From NCBI RefSeq assembly GCF_900239495.1, contig NZ_OENE01000013.1, positions 47,969-111,968 on the forward strand: DNA of 64,000 bases, read 5' to 3'. Shown one piece after another: positions 7,941 to 15,502 of this stretch. The translations under genes and the position numbers were made by a program. Source of the stretch: Tenacibaculum finnmarkense genomovar ulcerans. Lineage in GTDB: Bacteria > Bacteroidota > Bacteroidia > Flavobacteriales > Flavobacteriaceae. How positions within the stretch are numbered: the first letter of the stretch is position 1; each line of letters starts with the position of its first letter. The notes beneath the pieces are model-generated. The model ran no database searches, had not been told where the DNA came from, and worked only from the letters and a program-made list of their open reading frames with translations.

Positions 7941-8561
7941 ATGGAGTTTTTTTCTTACGTAATTAAACACGATTTAGGCTTAGCACCTAATCCATTTTGG
8001 AACTATTGCACATTGGCTGTGTGTAAACCCAATATAAGAAAAAATAGAAATCTTAATATTGGTGATTGGATAATAGGAACTTGAAGCGAAAAAATGGGGA
8101 AATTAAATCACTTCATTTACGCAATGCAATTAACAGAGAAAATGACATTTGAAGAATACTGGATGGATTCTCGGTTTACCTTCAAAAAACCAATACTTAA
8201 TGGTAGTTTAATGCAAATGCATGGGGATAATTTCTATCATAAAAACAATGATTCTGATGATTGGATTCAAGAAAAATCAGCTCATTCAGTTGTAGATAAA
8301 GAAAAACATAAAAAAAGAGATATTAGTGCAAATACCGTTCTGATTTCTAGTAATTTTTATTACTTGGGAGACTCTTCTATATTAATCCCTGATGAATTTA
8401 GAAAACTTTGTAAAAAAAAACAAGGAATGAAGTATAAGGGTTTATCCGAAATTGGTATACAATTTATGGATTGGATTCAAAATCAAAAAAAAATTAAGAA
8501 AGGAATATCAGGAGATCCTATTAACTGGAATCAATATAAACAAATGAAACTAGAATTTTAA
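7941..8561 (+). pseudogene. Nmad2 (nucleotide modification associated domain 2) gene interrupted by TGA
   Basis: Two in-frame segments form one protein. The first (7941-8081) reads MEFFSYVIKHDLGLAPNP...GDWIIGT, then TGA at 8082-8084, then SEKMGKLNHFIYAMQLTEKM...FEEYW continues to 8561. Together they match the Nmad2 pattern (GDWIIGTGS, YAM, GDN.YH, HS, VLIS..F.Y.G, GDP). The expected residue at the stop is Gly, so one G-to-T change (GGA to TGA) explains it. The downstream part has an ATG nine bases after the stop (8094), so reinitiation could give a split product. Nmad domains were predicted to act on modified nucleotides or bases; their biochemistry is not known to me. It may be a recent inactivation or a sequencing error. 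Confidence 0.75.
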
Positions 8562-8566
8562 ATATT

Positions 8567-8983
8567 ATGAATGAAAATAAAATTAAGCATCTAGAGTTTA
8601 TTCAAAATATAATTACTCGAATGAATAGAAACTCTTTTCAAATTAAAGGAATGAGTATAACCATTTCATCCGCTTTATTAGCTTTATCGGCTAATAATTC
8701 GAATATATTATATGCATCAATTATCTATTTTTCTCTTTTTATTTTTTGGGGGTTAGATTCTTATTATTTAAGCCAAGAGAAAGGATATAGAGATTTATAT
8801 AATAGAACTAGAATAAAGGAAGAACTTGATATTGATTTTAATCTTAAATTGAACAAAGAAGATACTTTAGATAAAAATTCTTGGCAATACACCCTTTTAA
8901 ATAAAACAATTTACCCTTTATACCTTCTTCAAGCTATACTTTCATTAATTTTAATTTTAACTTTTAAAAGTTTAAAATCATAA
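8567..8983 (+). CDS. Small multi-span membrane protein of the island
   Basis: The 138-residue protein has hydrophobic segments at about 28-45, 47-68 and 114-135, separated by a charged cytosolic-like stretch (YRDLYNRTRIKEELDIDFNLKLNKEDTLDKNSW). The N-terminus (HLEFIQNIITRMNRNSFQIKGMSITISSALLAL) resembles small membrane proteins I have seen encoded beside defence-type genes, but I cannot name the family with certainty. It starts six bases after the Nmad2 stop, so it is part of the same unit. By analogy with TIR-signalled systems it could be a membrane effector; that is inference. No enzymatic motif was seen. Confidence 0.7.
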   Translation: MNENKIKHLEFIQNIITRMNRNSFQIKGMSITISSALLALSANNSNILYASIIYFSLFIFWGLDSYYLSQEKGYRDLYNRTRIKEELDIDFNLKLNKEDTLDKNSWQYTLLNKTIYPLYLLQAILSLILILTFKSLKS

Positions 8984-9026
8984 AACATAAAAACTACCCC
9001 TAAAAACAGTGAGTTTATTGTTTCGG

Positions 9027-9070
9027 AAATAGTTTAATATTGTTATTCACTTAATAGTATTAAACTATTT
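9027..9070. promoter_or_regulatory. Perfect inverted repeat over the kinase promoter
   Basis: AAATAGTTTAATA (9027-9039) is repeated exactly in inverse at 9058-9070 with an 18-base spacer. The arms cover a candidate -33 TTG (9040-9042) and -7 box TATTTTTG (9066-9073), so this may be an operator for the histidine kinase operon. The predicted transcript start is close to the ATG at 9080, suggesting a leaderless message. Confidence 0.5.
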
Positions 9071-9079
9071 TTGTTATAA

Positions 9080-11005
9080 ATGAAGCAACTTATCAATTAT
9101 TATACTTGTAAAATTTTCGGATTCTTTATTTTTATGTGTTTGTCATCAACGTATGCGCAAGATAAAGAAGATCATTTTGTATTCTTCGGATATAATCCTG
9201 AAGTAGTAAATAGGCAATTATATAAATCATTAAATAATGCTATAGAACCTAGGGAACGGATTGTTGTTTTAGATAGCATTGCGACACAATTTATACAGTC
9301 AAAGAATGCTGATTCTCTTTTTCATTATGGAAGTATGCTTAAAGATGAGGTTTTAAATCTGAAAGGTAATCAGGACCAGGGGTTTAAATCTAAATATCAA
9401 TTAAAATCGTTGTTTTATAAAGGTTTAGGTTCGCAAAGTATGGGTTTGTTAGATGAATCTGCAAGATATTTTATAGAAGGGATTCGTTTATCCGAAGAAA
9501 AAAAAAGACTGATATTTCAATATTTTAAACTAGCCTTAGCTGAAACCTATATTTTAAGGAAAGAAACCTTAAAAGCAGCTTCTATTTTAGATGAGGTAGC
9601 GCCTATTTGTAATACGTTAACTACGTTGCTTTATTATAAAATAGCCCGTTCAAATTATTATCTATTAAATAATGAACTTGAAAATGCTGAAAAACTAATA
9701 AAAAACACCTTACAAACGCTTAATAAAGAAAAATACCAGAGGATTTATATACGATTTCAAATAGCATTAGGTCGCTTAAAATTATTAGAAGGAAAGTTAA
9801 ATGAATCGCTTGGTATTTTTACGAAAATTAAAGATAAAGCTATAAATGCAGGTTATTATGATCTTTATATCGCTATAATTTTAAATCAAGGAGAAATTTA
9901 TAGTGTCAGTAAAAATTATCAGGTTGCCGAAATTATACTTAGTACAGCATACGTTAATGCGGTACAGTGGAATCAATTGAATTTGCAACAAAAAATAGTG
10001 AAAGCGTTAGTTCGTGTTTATGTATCAAAAGATAATTATAAAAATGCGTATAATTTAAAAACACAATTAGAGGGTATTAATCGTAGAATTATTTTAGGGC
10101 AGAATAAGCGGTTTATAAGAGATTTAGAATTTAAGTACGAAACACTAAAAAAAGAAAAGAAGATACATATACTTCAAGAAGATCAAGTACATAATAGAAC
10201 AGAAATTGAATATCAAAAAACAGTAAAATATGGTATCTTAATAGCTTTTTTAATCATTCTGATTCCTATTATATTGTTGTTGGTTGTTTATTATCAAAAG
10301 CTGCAAACACAGAGTTTACTTGGCAAGCAACAGGAAATATTACGTCAAAAAGAAATGACTTCGGTATTACAAACACAAGAATTAGCATTGGTTAAAAATA
10401 CGATTGTAGTTCAGAATAAAGAACGAGATCGTATTGCTAGAGAATTACATGATAGTATTGGTGGTAATATTTCGGGGATAAAACTACAAATGACCAATTT
10501 AGTGACCCGTAATCCTGAAGTAGGTTCATTACTTATTCAATTAGAAAAAACCTACCAACATGTTAGAGATATTTCTCATAGTTTAATTCCGAATGAATTT
10601 AAAGAAAATAATTTCACGTATTTAATTAAAAATTATATCACTTCTTTAGAGCAAAACAATAGTGTAGTTATTAATTTTGATGCGTATCCTGAAAATGCCG
10701 TAAATACTTTAAATTACACGTTACAATCTAATTTATTCAATATTATAAAGGAATTGATTACCAATGCTTTTAAACATGCTAAAGCTACGGAAATAGCCTT
10801 GCAATTAATCGTTATTGAACAAGATAATAGTATTGAGTTTCTTTATGAAGATGACGGAGTTGGTTTTGATATAAAAAAGACAAGCAAAGGAATTGGTATT
10901 TTAAATATTGAACATAGAGTAAAGGCGTTTAATGGTTTGTTTTCGATAGATTCGGCATTAAATAGAGGTACGGTAATAACAATAAGTATTCCACAACAAA
11001 ATTAA
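9080..11005 (+). CDS. TPR-containing sensor histidine kinase (HisKA_3 type)
   Basis: The 641-residue protein has a signal peptide (1-26, ending TYAQ). A helical TPR-like sensor region occupies about 30-345, a coiled segment leads to one membrane span (about 384-405), and a cytoplasmic kinase follows. ERDRIARELHDSIGG carries the phospho-accepting His457 of the HisKA_3 (NarX/DesK) class. The C-terminal ATPase has N-box ELITNAFKHAKAT and G-boxes DDGVGFD and GIGILNIEHR. The adjacent gene encodes the NarL-type response regulator. This periplasmic-TPR layout is common in Bacteroidetes; the signal it senses is unknown. Confidence 0.92.
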   Translation: MKQLINYYTCKIFGFFIFMCLSSTYAQDKEDHFVFFGYNPEVVNRQLYKSLNNAIEPRERIVVLDSIATQFIQSKNADSLFHYGSMLKDEVLNLKGNQDQGFKSKYQLKSLFYKGLGSQSMGLLDESARYFIEGIRLSEEKKRLIFQYFKLALAETYILRKETLKAASILDEVAPICNTLTTLLYYKIARSNYYLLNNELENAEKLIKNTLQTLNKEKYQRIYIRFQIALGRLKLLEGKLNESLGIFTKIKDKAINAGYYDLYIAIILNQGEIYSVSKNYQVAEIILSTAYVNAVQWNQLNLQQKIVKALVRVYVSKDNYKNAYNLKTQLEGINRRIILGQNKRFIRDLEFKYETLKKEKKIHILQEDQVHNRTEIEYQKTVKYGILIAFLIILIPIILLLVVYYQKLQTQSLLGKQQEILRQKEMTSVLQTQELALVKNTIVVQNKERDRIARELHDSIGGNISGIKLQMTNLVTRNPEVGSLLIQLEKTYQHVRDISHSLIPNEFKENNFTYLIKNYITSLEQNNSVVINFDAYPENAVNTLNYTLQSNLFNIIKELITNAFKHAKATEIALQLIVIEQDNSIEFLYEDDGVGFDIKKTSKGIGILNIEHRVKAFNGLFSIDSALNRGTVITISIPQQN

Positions 11006-11011
11006 TTATTT

Positions 11012-11656
11012 ATGACAACAGCGTATAATATTATAATTGCAGATGATCACAGTATGTTTTTAGACGGATTACGCAGCATACTTTCCGAAGAAAAAAATAT
11101 AACGATTGTATTAGCCGCAAAAACAGGAACTCAGGTTCTTAAATATCTGCAAATTAATAAAACATCAAAAATAGATTTAGTTATTACAGATGTTAATATG
11201 CCAGAAATGGACGGTATCACTTTAAATAAGGCTATTAAAGAAGCGTTTCCGCAAGTAAAAACATTAGTAGTTAGTATGCTGGAAGAACCTGTTAAAATTC
11301 AACAGTTAATTGATGCGCATACCAATGGCTATTTATCTAAAAATGCCGCTAAAAATGAACTTTTAAAAGCGATTAAAACAATCCTTGAAGGCGAAAATTA
11401 TTTTTCATCTAGAATAAAGGGGATTTTAATAGATGCAATGTTTGCTGCTAAATCTAAGCCTTTAGTTTCTTTAACCAAGAGAGAAAAAGAAGTATTGAAG
11501 TTAATAGCTAAGGAATTTACGACTAAAGAAATTGCTTCTCAATTATTTTTAAGCACACATACTATAGAGAGTTATCGTAAAAATTTAATAGCAAAGTTAG
11601 GCGTACGTAATATTGCAGGATTAACACGCTACGCAATAGAAGAAGGGATTTTATAA
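11012..11656 (+). CDS. NarL/FixJ family response regulator
   Basis: The 214-residue protein has a receiver domain (1-120) with acidic pocket Asp11/Asp12, phospho-acceptor Asp60 in LVITDVNMPEMDG and the conserved Lys in GYLSKNA. A C-terminal LuxR-type helix-turn-helix follows (LTKREKEVLKLIAKEFTTKEIASQLFLSTHTIESYRKNL). It starts six bases after the histidine kinase stop and is its cognate DNA-binding partner. Target genes cannot be read from the window. Confidence 0.95.
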   Translation: MTTAYNIIIADDHSMFLDGLRSILSEEKNITIVLAAKTGTQVLKYLQINKTSKIDLVITDVNMPEMDGITLNKAIKEAFPQVKTLVVSMLEEPVKIQQLIDAHTNGYLSKNAAKNELLKAIKTILEGENYFSSRIKGILIDAMFAAKSKPLVSLTKREKEVLKLIAKEFTTKEIASQLFLSTHTIESYRKNLIAKLGVRNIAGLTRYAIEEGIL

Positions 11657-11684
11657 GATATAAAATAATTAAAAAACAGTAATT

Positions 11685-12035
11685 ATGGAAATTAAAGAAT
11701 TTAAAAGTAAGATTAAACCTTTTTTTTGGGTAGCACATTCAGATAGTTATTCAGTTTGTTTAAACGTAGGAGAGTTTAAAAATGAAATTTTCGAAACAAG
11801 AGCAGATGAAGGTTTTGAAGGTGGCGGTTATGACTGGGGTTCGTTGGCTTGTGTGTTTTTAAATGAAAAAACGCCAGCATTAAAAGAGCTTATTCATTTT
11901 GATCCAGAAGGAAGTATGTTTTGTGCGTATTCAAAAGATAAAGAAGCGTTACAGAAATTTATAGTCGCATTTAAAGAAGCTTGTGAAAATGAAGAATTAA
12001 TTCAAGATTTGTTTTCAAGGGCTGAATTAGATTAA
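11685..12035 (+). CDS. Imm51 family immunity protein
   Basis: The 116-residue soluble protein shows FETRADEGFEGGGYDWGSLACVFL, IHFDPEGSMFCAYS and a C-terminal SRAELD. This matches the Imm51 immunity-protein family predicted to neutralise polymorphic toxins. No toxin gene is next to it; the upstream neighbours are a two-component system and the downstream one is a small membrane protein. It is therefore an orphan immunity-type gene, either a defensive stockpile or a domesticated protein. The family match is from memory of its conserved residues. Confidence 0.75.
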   Translation: MEIKEFKSKIKPFFWVAHSDSYSVCLNVGEFKNEIFETRADEGFEGGGYDWGSLACVFLNEKTPALKELIHFDPEGSMFCAYSKDKEALQKFIVAFKEACENEELIQDLFSRAELD

Positions 12036-12153
12036 AATGATATATATCCCTGAAAGTAGGGTATTAATTTTCACGGTATTTGGGCTGAAATATAGTTAAG
12101 GATTCCTGCAACTTTGCATCATAAAAATAACTTAATTAAAAACTAAAAAAATT

Positions 12154-12573
12154 ATGATTTACGGAATTACACTAATCCTTTTAAGTATTATAGCAGTGCC
12201 ATCGTTAATTTTAGCAAAAAAACCAAACGCAAAAGAATTGTTAGATAAAATTGAACCTTATCAAGGTTGGATTGGTTTAGTTTTTTGTTTAGGGGGTATT
12301 TGGGGGATTATTTCAGCTTTTTTAAACATTGCTTGGTTAACATCATTACCAATTTGGTGGAGTACGCTCTTAGCAGGAAGTTTTGTACAAGCAGCTTTGG
12401 GTTTTATGTTAGGGTTTGGCATGATTAGTAAGTTATTGCTAAGTAAAAATGAATCAGCTCAACAAAAAGGAGAGGAATTAAGAGAAAAATTAGCGCCAAA
12501 ACTAGGGAAACTAGGTTTGTTGGGGCTTATTTTTGGAGGATGGATGATTGTTGCATCTATACTTTTTATATAA
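12154..12573 (+). CDS. Four-span integral membrane protein, unknown function
   Basis: The 139-residue protein has hydrophobic segments at about 1-20, 38-58, 66-95 and 118-138, with a charged loop ([20 protein letters not shown]) before the last one. No catalytic motif or named family was recognised. It stands alone, with its own terminator at 12623-12657 and a 118-base gap before it. The near-consensus box CAACTTTG lies about 40 bases upstream of the ATG. Confidence 0.8.
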   Translation: MIYGITLILLSIIAVPSLILAKKPNAKELLDKIEPYQGWIGLVFCLGGIWGIISAFLNIAWLTSLPIWWSTLLAGSFVQAALGFMLGFGMISKLLLSKNESAQQKGEELREKLAPKLGKLGLLGLIFGGWMIVASILFI

Positions 12574-12622
12574 ATATATTTTAAAATATAGTGAGAAAGA
12601 GAAGGATCTGTTAGATTCTTTA

Positions 12623-12657
12623 AGACTTGCACGGTAATAAACTGTGCAGGTTTTTTA
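12623..12657 (+). terminator. Terminator after membrane protein gene
   Basis: ACTTGCAC pairs with GTGCAGGT (one wobble) around an 11-base loop and is followed by six T. Confidence 0.65.
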
Positions 12658-12847
12658 TTTATACACCAAACATTACATGACATTAATTGCCTGTTGTAAT
12701 CAAATTAATTACTTAAACAATAGTTGTTTATATTATATTTTAGGCTGCTAAAATTATTAAAAAATCAATAGGGCTGTAGGCTAGGAAGTTTATTTTTTTT
12801 TTTATATAAAATAGGGTTATATCATGCTGTATTTAGATTAATGGAAC

Positions 12848-12855
12848 TATATTTG
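12848..12855 (+). promoter_or_regulatory. Promoter -7 box of second cold-shock gene
   Basis: TATATTTG matches TAnnTTTG 35 bases before the start codon, at nearly the same place as in the first cold-shock gene. Confidence 0.55.
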
Positions 12856-12890
12856 CAGTATTAATTACTAACAATATAACTTACATTACA

Positions 12891-13082
12891 ATGAATAAAG
12901 GAATAGTAAAATTTTTCAACGACACTAAAGGATTTGGTTTTATTACAGAAGAAGGTGTTGAAAAAGACCACTTTGTACACGTTTCAGGTTTAATCGATGA
13001 GATTAGAGAAGGTGACGAAGTTGAATTCGATTTAGAAGAAGGAAACAAAGGACCAAACGCAGTGAACGTAAAAGTGATCTAA
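12891..13082 (+). CDS. Cold-shock domain protein (CspA family), second copy
   Basis: This 63-residue OB-fold protein (KGFGFI and FVH nucleic-acid binding motifs) is nearly identical to the product of 943-1134. The nucleotide sequences are also very similar inside the gene but differ in the flanks, apart from the shared style of promoter and hairpin. It points to a gene duplication, with separate promoters allowing separate control. It is a single-gene unit closed by its own terminator. Confidence 0.95.
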   Translation: MNKGIVKFFNDTKGFGFITEEGVEKDHFVHVSGLIDEIREGDEVEFDLEEGNKGPNAVNVKVI

Positions 13083-13102
13083 TAATAGTCCATATATTTT
13101 AA

Positions 13103-13137
13103 AAAAAACCTCATCATTTATTTGATGAGGTTTTTTA
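13103..13137 (+). terminator. Terminator of second cold-shock gene
   Basis: AAAACCTCATCA pairs with TGATGAGGTTTT, followed by more T. It could also stop minus-strand transcripts from the Lrp gene. Confidence 0.85.
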
Positions 13138-13202
13138 TTTGCCTTAATTTTTTAAAAAAAAGTGTGTTTAAATAAATATTGCGTGTGTTGAGGTCTGTTG
13201 TT

Positions 13203-13664
13203 TTATAAATAATAAGCTGTTTTATCCATTATTTCTTTAAGGACAAAGTAACTCTCTAAAACACCAATGTTATCAATTTTTGAGAGTTTTAAGCGAACAA
13301 AATCGTGGTAATCTTCTAAATCATTTAGATTTATCTGTAGAAAAAAATCTACTTTTCCTGCCATGTGATAGCATTTCTGAACTTCTTTTAATTCTTTTAC
13401 TTGTGCTTCAAATTTATCAATAAAACCTTCGTCATGACATCGAAGCGATACCATACAAATAGCGGTTACAGGCATTTGTATGCGTTTTTTATCTAAAATA
13501 GCAACGTAATTTTTAATTACACCTGTTTTTTCCAAGCGCTTAATTCGTTCATAAATAGGAGAGATGGTTAAATTTAATTTTTCAGAAATTTCTTTGGCAG
13601 TTTTCTTGCAATCTTCTTGTAAAATTCGCAATATTTTTAAATCGATAGCATCTAATTTTATCAT
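13203..13664 (-). CDS. Lrp/AsnC family regulator, divergent from threonine dehydrogenase
   Basis: The 153-residue protein has the N-terminal AsnC helix-turn-helix (DLKILRILQEDCKKTAKEISEKLNLTISPIYERIKRLEKTGVI) and a C-terminal RAM effector domain (GKVDFFLQINLNDLEDYHDFVRLKL). Such regulators sense amino acids. It is divergent from the threonine dehydrogenase gene across 219 bases that contain a long inverted repeat, so it probably controls threonine breakdown. The inducer is inferred, not shown. Confidence 0.92.
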   Translation of the reverse strand: MIKLDAIDLKILRILQEDCKKTAKEISEKLNLTISPIYERIKRLEKTGVIKNYVAILDKKRIQMPVTAICMVSLRCHDEGFIDKFEAQVKELKEVQKCYHMAGKVDFFLQINLNDLEDYHDFVRLKLSKIDNIGVLESYFVLKEIMDKTAYYL

Positions 13665-13712
13665 GTTTTATTAAATTAATTTTGATTGATGAGGTTTATG
13701 TTTACCGTTAAA

Positions 13713-13752
13713 ATCACTTTTTAAAAGATGTAAAACTGTTTTAAAAAGTGAT
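13713..13752. promoter_or_regulatory. Candidate Lrp-type operator
   Basis: ATCACTTTTTAAAA (13713-13726) recurs exactly in inverse at 13739-13752 with a 12-base spacer. Further TTTTAAAGTG-like half sites follow at about 13819-13830, which would fit cooperative Lrp binding. Confidence 0.5.
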
Positions 13753-13840
13753 AAAATTGGTTTATTGTATTTAAAAAAGTTAAAATTACTTATTTTTCAT
13801 CAAAATAAAGTGTTTATTACTTTTAAAGTGCTAATCAATG

Positions 13841-13848
13841 TATTTTTG
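13841..13848 (+). promoter_or_regulatory. Promoter -7 box of threonine dehydrogenase gene
   Basis: TATTTTTG matches TAnnTTTG and lies 36 bases before the ATG. Confidence 0.5.
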
Positions 13849-13883
13849 TAGGAAATAAAAAGATTAAAAATCGTATAAATAAG

Positions 13884-14810
13884 ATGAAAATATTAGTTAC
13901 AGGAGCAGGAGGACAATTAGGTACGGTATTAACAAAGTCTTTAAAAGAGAAGTATGGTAAAGAGGCAGTAATAGCTTCAGATATTCGTACAATAGCAAAT
14001 TATAGCGGAATTTTTGAAATATTAGACGCTACTAGCGAAATTGATTTAGCTAACATTGTAGTAAAACATAAAGTTACTCAAATATATCATTTAGCAGCAA
14101 TATTATCTGCTAATGGCGAGAAGAATCCTATTCAAACTTGGGATATCAATCTAAAATCGCTTTTTAGTGTTTTAGAGGTTTCTGTAAAACATAAATTAGA
14201 TAAAGTATTTTTCCCTAGTTCAATAGCTGTTTACGGACTTAGCGCACCAAAAATTGACACAAAACAAGATGCGTATTTAGATCCTACAACGGTTTACGGA
14301 ATCAGTAAGGCAGCTGGTGAAAACTGGGCGCAGTATTATTTTTTAAGATATGGTTTAGACGTACGTTCTATACGATATCCTGGTGTTATTGGGTATCAAT
14401 CTTTACCTGGCGGTGGAACTACCGATTATGCTGTTGATATTTATCATAAAGCTATTAAAAATGAAGATTTTACTTGTTATTTAAAGGAAGAGGCTTGTTT
14501 GCCGATGATTTATATTGATGATGCTATTAGAGCTACTTTAGAGCTTATGCAAGCACCAAAAGAAGCGGTAAAAATAAGAACATCGTATAATTTAGCAGGA
14601 GTGAGTTTTACACCAGCAGAAATTGCGGATTCAATAAAAGAGTGGTATCCTGATTTTAAAGTAAGTTATAAGCCTGATTTCAGACAAGCAATCGCTGATT
14701 CTTGGCCTAAATCTATTAATGATGACGCTGCGAGAGAGGATTGGGGTTGGAAACCAAACTACTCTTTAAAAGAAATGACTAAAGAGATGATTACTCAGTT
14801 GAAGAAGTAA
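13884..14810 (+). CDS. L-threonine 3-dehydrogenase, short-chain (epimerase-like) type
   Basis: The 308-residue NAD(P)-binding Rossmann protein starts MKILVTGAGGQLGTVL (GxxGxxG). It has FPSSIAVYG and the catalytic YGISKAAGENWAQYY, then DVRSIRYPGVIGYQSLPGGGTTDYAVDIYHKA, typical of the UDP-galactose-4-epimerase-like threonine dehydrogenases. These oxidise L-threonine to 2-amino-3-oxobutyrate with NAD+ in the cytoplasm. The Lrp-type gene is adjacent and divergent. A strong terminator follows. Confidence 0.9.
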   Translation: MKILVTGAGGQLGTVLTKSLKEKYGKEAVIASDIRTIANYSGIFEILDATSEIDLANIVVKHKVTQIYHLAAILSANGEKNPIQTWDINLKSLFSVLEVSVKHKLDKVFFPSSIAVYGLSAPKIDTKQDAYLDPTTVYGISKAAGENWAQYYFLRYGLDVRSIRYPGVIGYQSLPGGGTTDYAVDIYHKAIKNEDFTCYLKEEACLPMIYIDDAIRATLELMQAPKEAVKIRTSYNLAGVSFTPAEIADSIKEWYPDFKVSYKPDFRQAIADSWPKSINDDAAREDWGWKPNYSLKEMTKEMITQLKK

Positions 14811-14831
14811 TAATATTGTATTTTCCTAGAT

Positions 14832-14871
14832 AAAAAAAGACTATTTACGTAATGTAAATAGTCTTTTTTTA
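14832..14871 (+). terminator. Bidirectional terminator
   Basis: AAAAGACTATTTAC pairs with GTAAATAGTCTTTT around a five-base loop. It serves both the threonine dehydrogenase gene and the converging minus-strand gene ending at 14891. Confidence 0.9.
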
Positions 14872-14890
14872 TATTAAAAAAATAATTTCC

Positions 14891-15502
14891 TTAAGCCTTA
14901 ATTACTTTTGCGTACTGCATAAAATAATCTTCAAAACGTTTTATAGTAGGCGTCATTTTATCGGCATATAAAACAAACTGACATTTATTAACACTCTGTG
15001 TAATTGCCATTAAAGCCGCGTAAGCAGTGTTGTTTTTTAAGAATTGTGCATCATCAATACTAAAAATCATTAATTGAGATGGGCTTATTCCGTTTAATAG
15101 AAATAATTTATTCATTCTTTTAGGCGTAGAGATAAGAATATCAACACCTTCAAAAATTTCTGATTTCTGTGTGTCTACATGAAGCGCTTCGTCGGCAACA
15201 TAAACACGTATCGATTTATACCTAGTGTAAGGTAAAAAGGCGTTATATACTTCTAAAGCTCTTTCGTTATCTTCAACAAGAACAAAGGCTCTAGGGCTAG
15301 TACCAATATCAGTAAATTTTAATTTATGTAAGGTTGTAAGTACAAGTGTTGTTGTTTTTCCGCTACCTTGATCGCCTATACAATAAACATTTGCACCGCT
15401 TTTAATAGCAGGAATACTCTTTTTTTGTAAAGGTGTAGGAGTCGTTATTTCTAGCGATTCTAATTTTTCTTTAATTTCTGAATTTAATTTTTTAAAAGGC
15501 AT
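14891..15502 (-). CDS. Single-domain DEAD-box-like ATPase
   Basis: At 203 residues the protein covers only the first RecA-like domain of a DEAD-box helicase: a Q-motif-like TTPTPLQKKSIPAIKSG, Walker A GDQGSGKTT (43-51) and STPKRM (motif Ib). Motif II is degenerate, SIDDAQF instead of DEAD. The helicase C-terminal domain is missing, and no continuation was noted downstream of the stop. It ends cleanly before a terminator, so it looks like a stable short protein rather than a recent truncation. Without the second domain it is unlikely to unwind RNA by itself; it may be an RNA-binding accessory protein. Confidence 0.8.
   Translation of the reverse strand: MPFKKLNSEIKEKLESLEITTPTPLQKKSIPAIKSGANVYCIGDQGSGKTTTLVLTTLHKLKFTDIGTSPRAFVLVEDNERALEVYNAFLPYTRYKSIRVYVADEALHVDTQKSEIFEGVDILISTPKRMNKLFLLNGISPSQLMIFSIDDAQFLKNNTAYAALMAITQSVNKCQFVLYADKMTPTIKRFEDYFMQYAKVIKA

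Larger units (their letters stand above)
12574..12890. other. Intergenic DNA before second cold-shock gene
   Basis: The 317 bases hold the terminator of the membrane protein gene and the promoter of the second cold-shock gene. A T-rich stretch lies at 12791-12803. I see no coding frame or RNA gene in the remainder. Confidence 0.6.
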
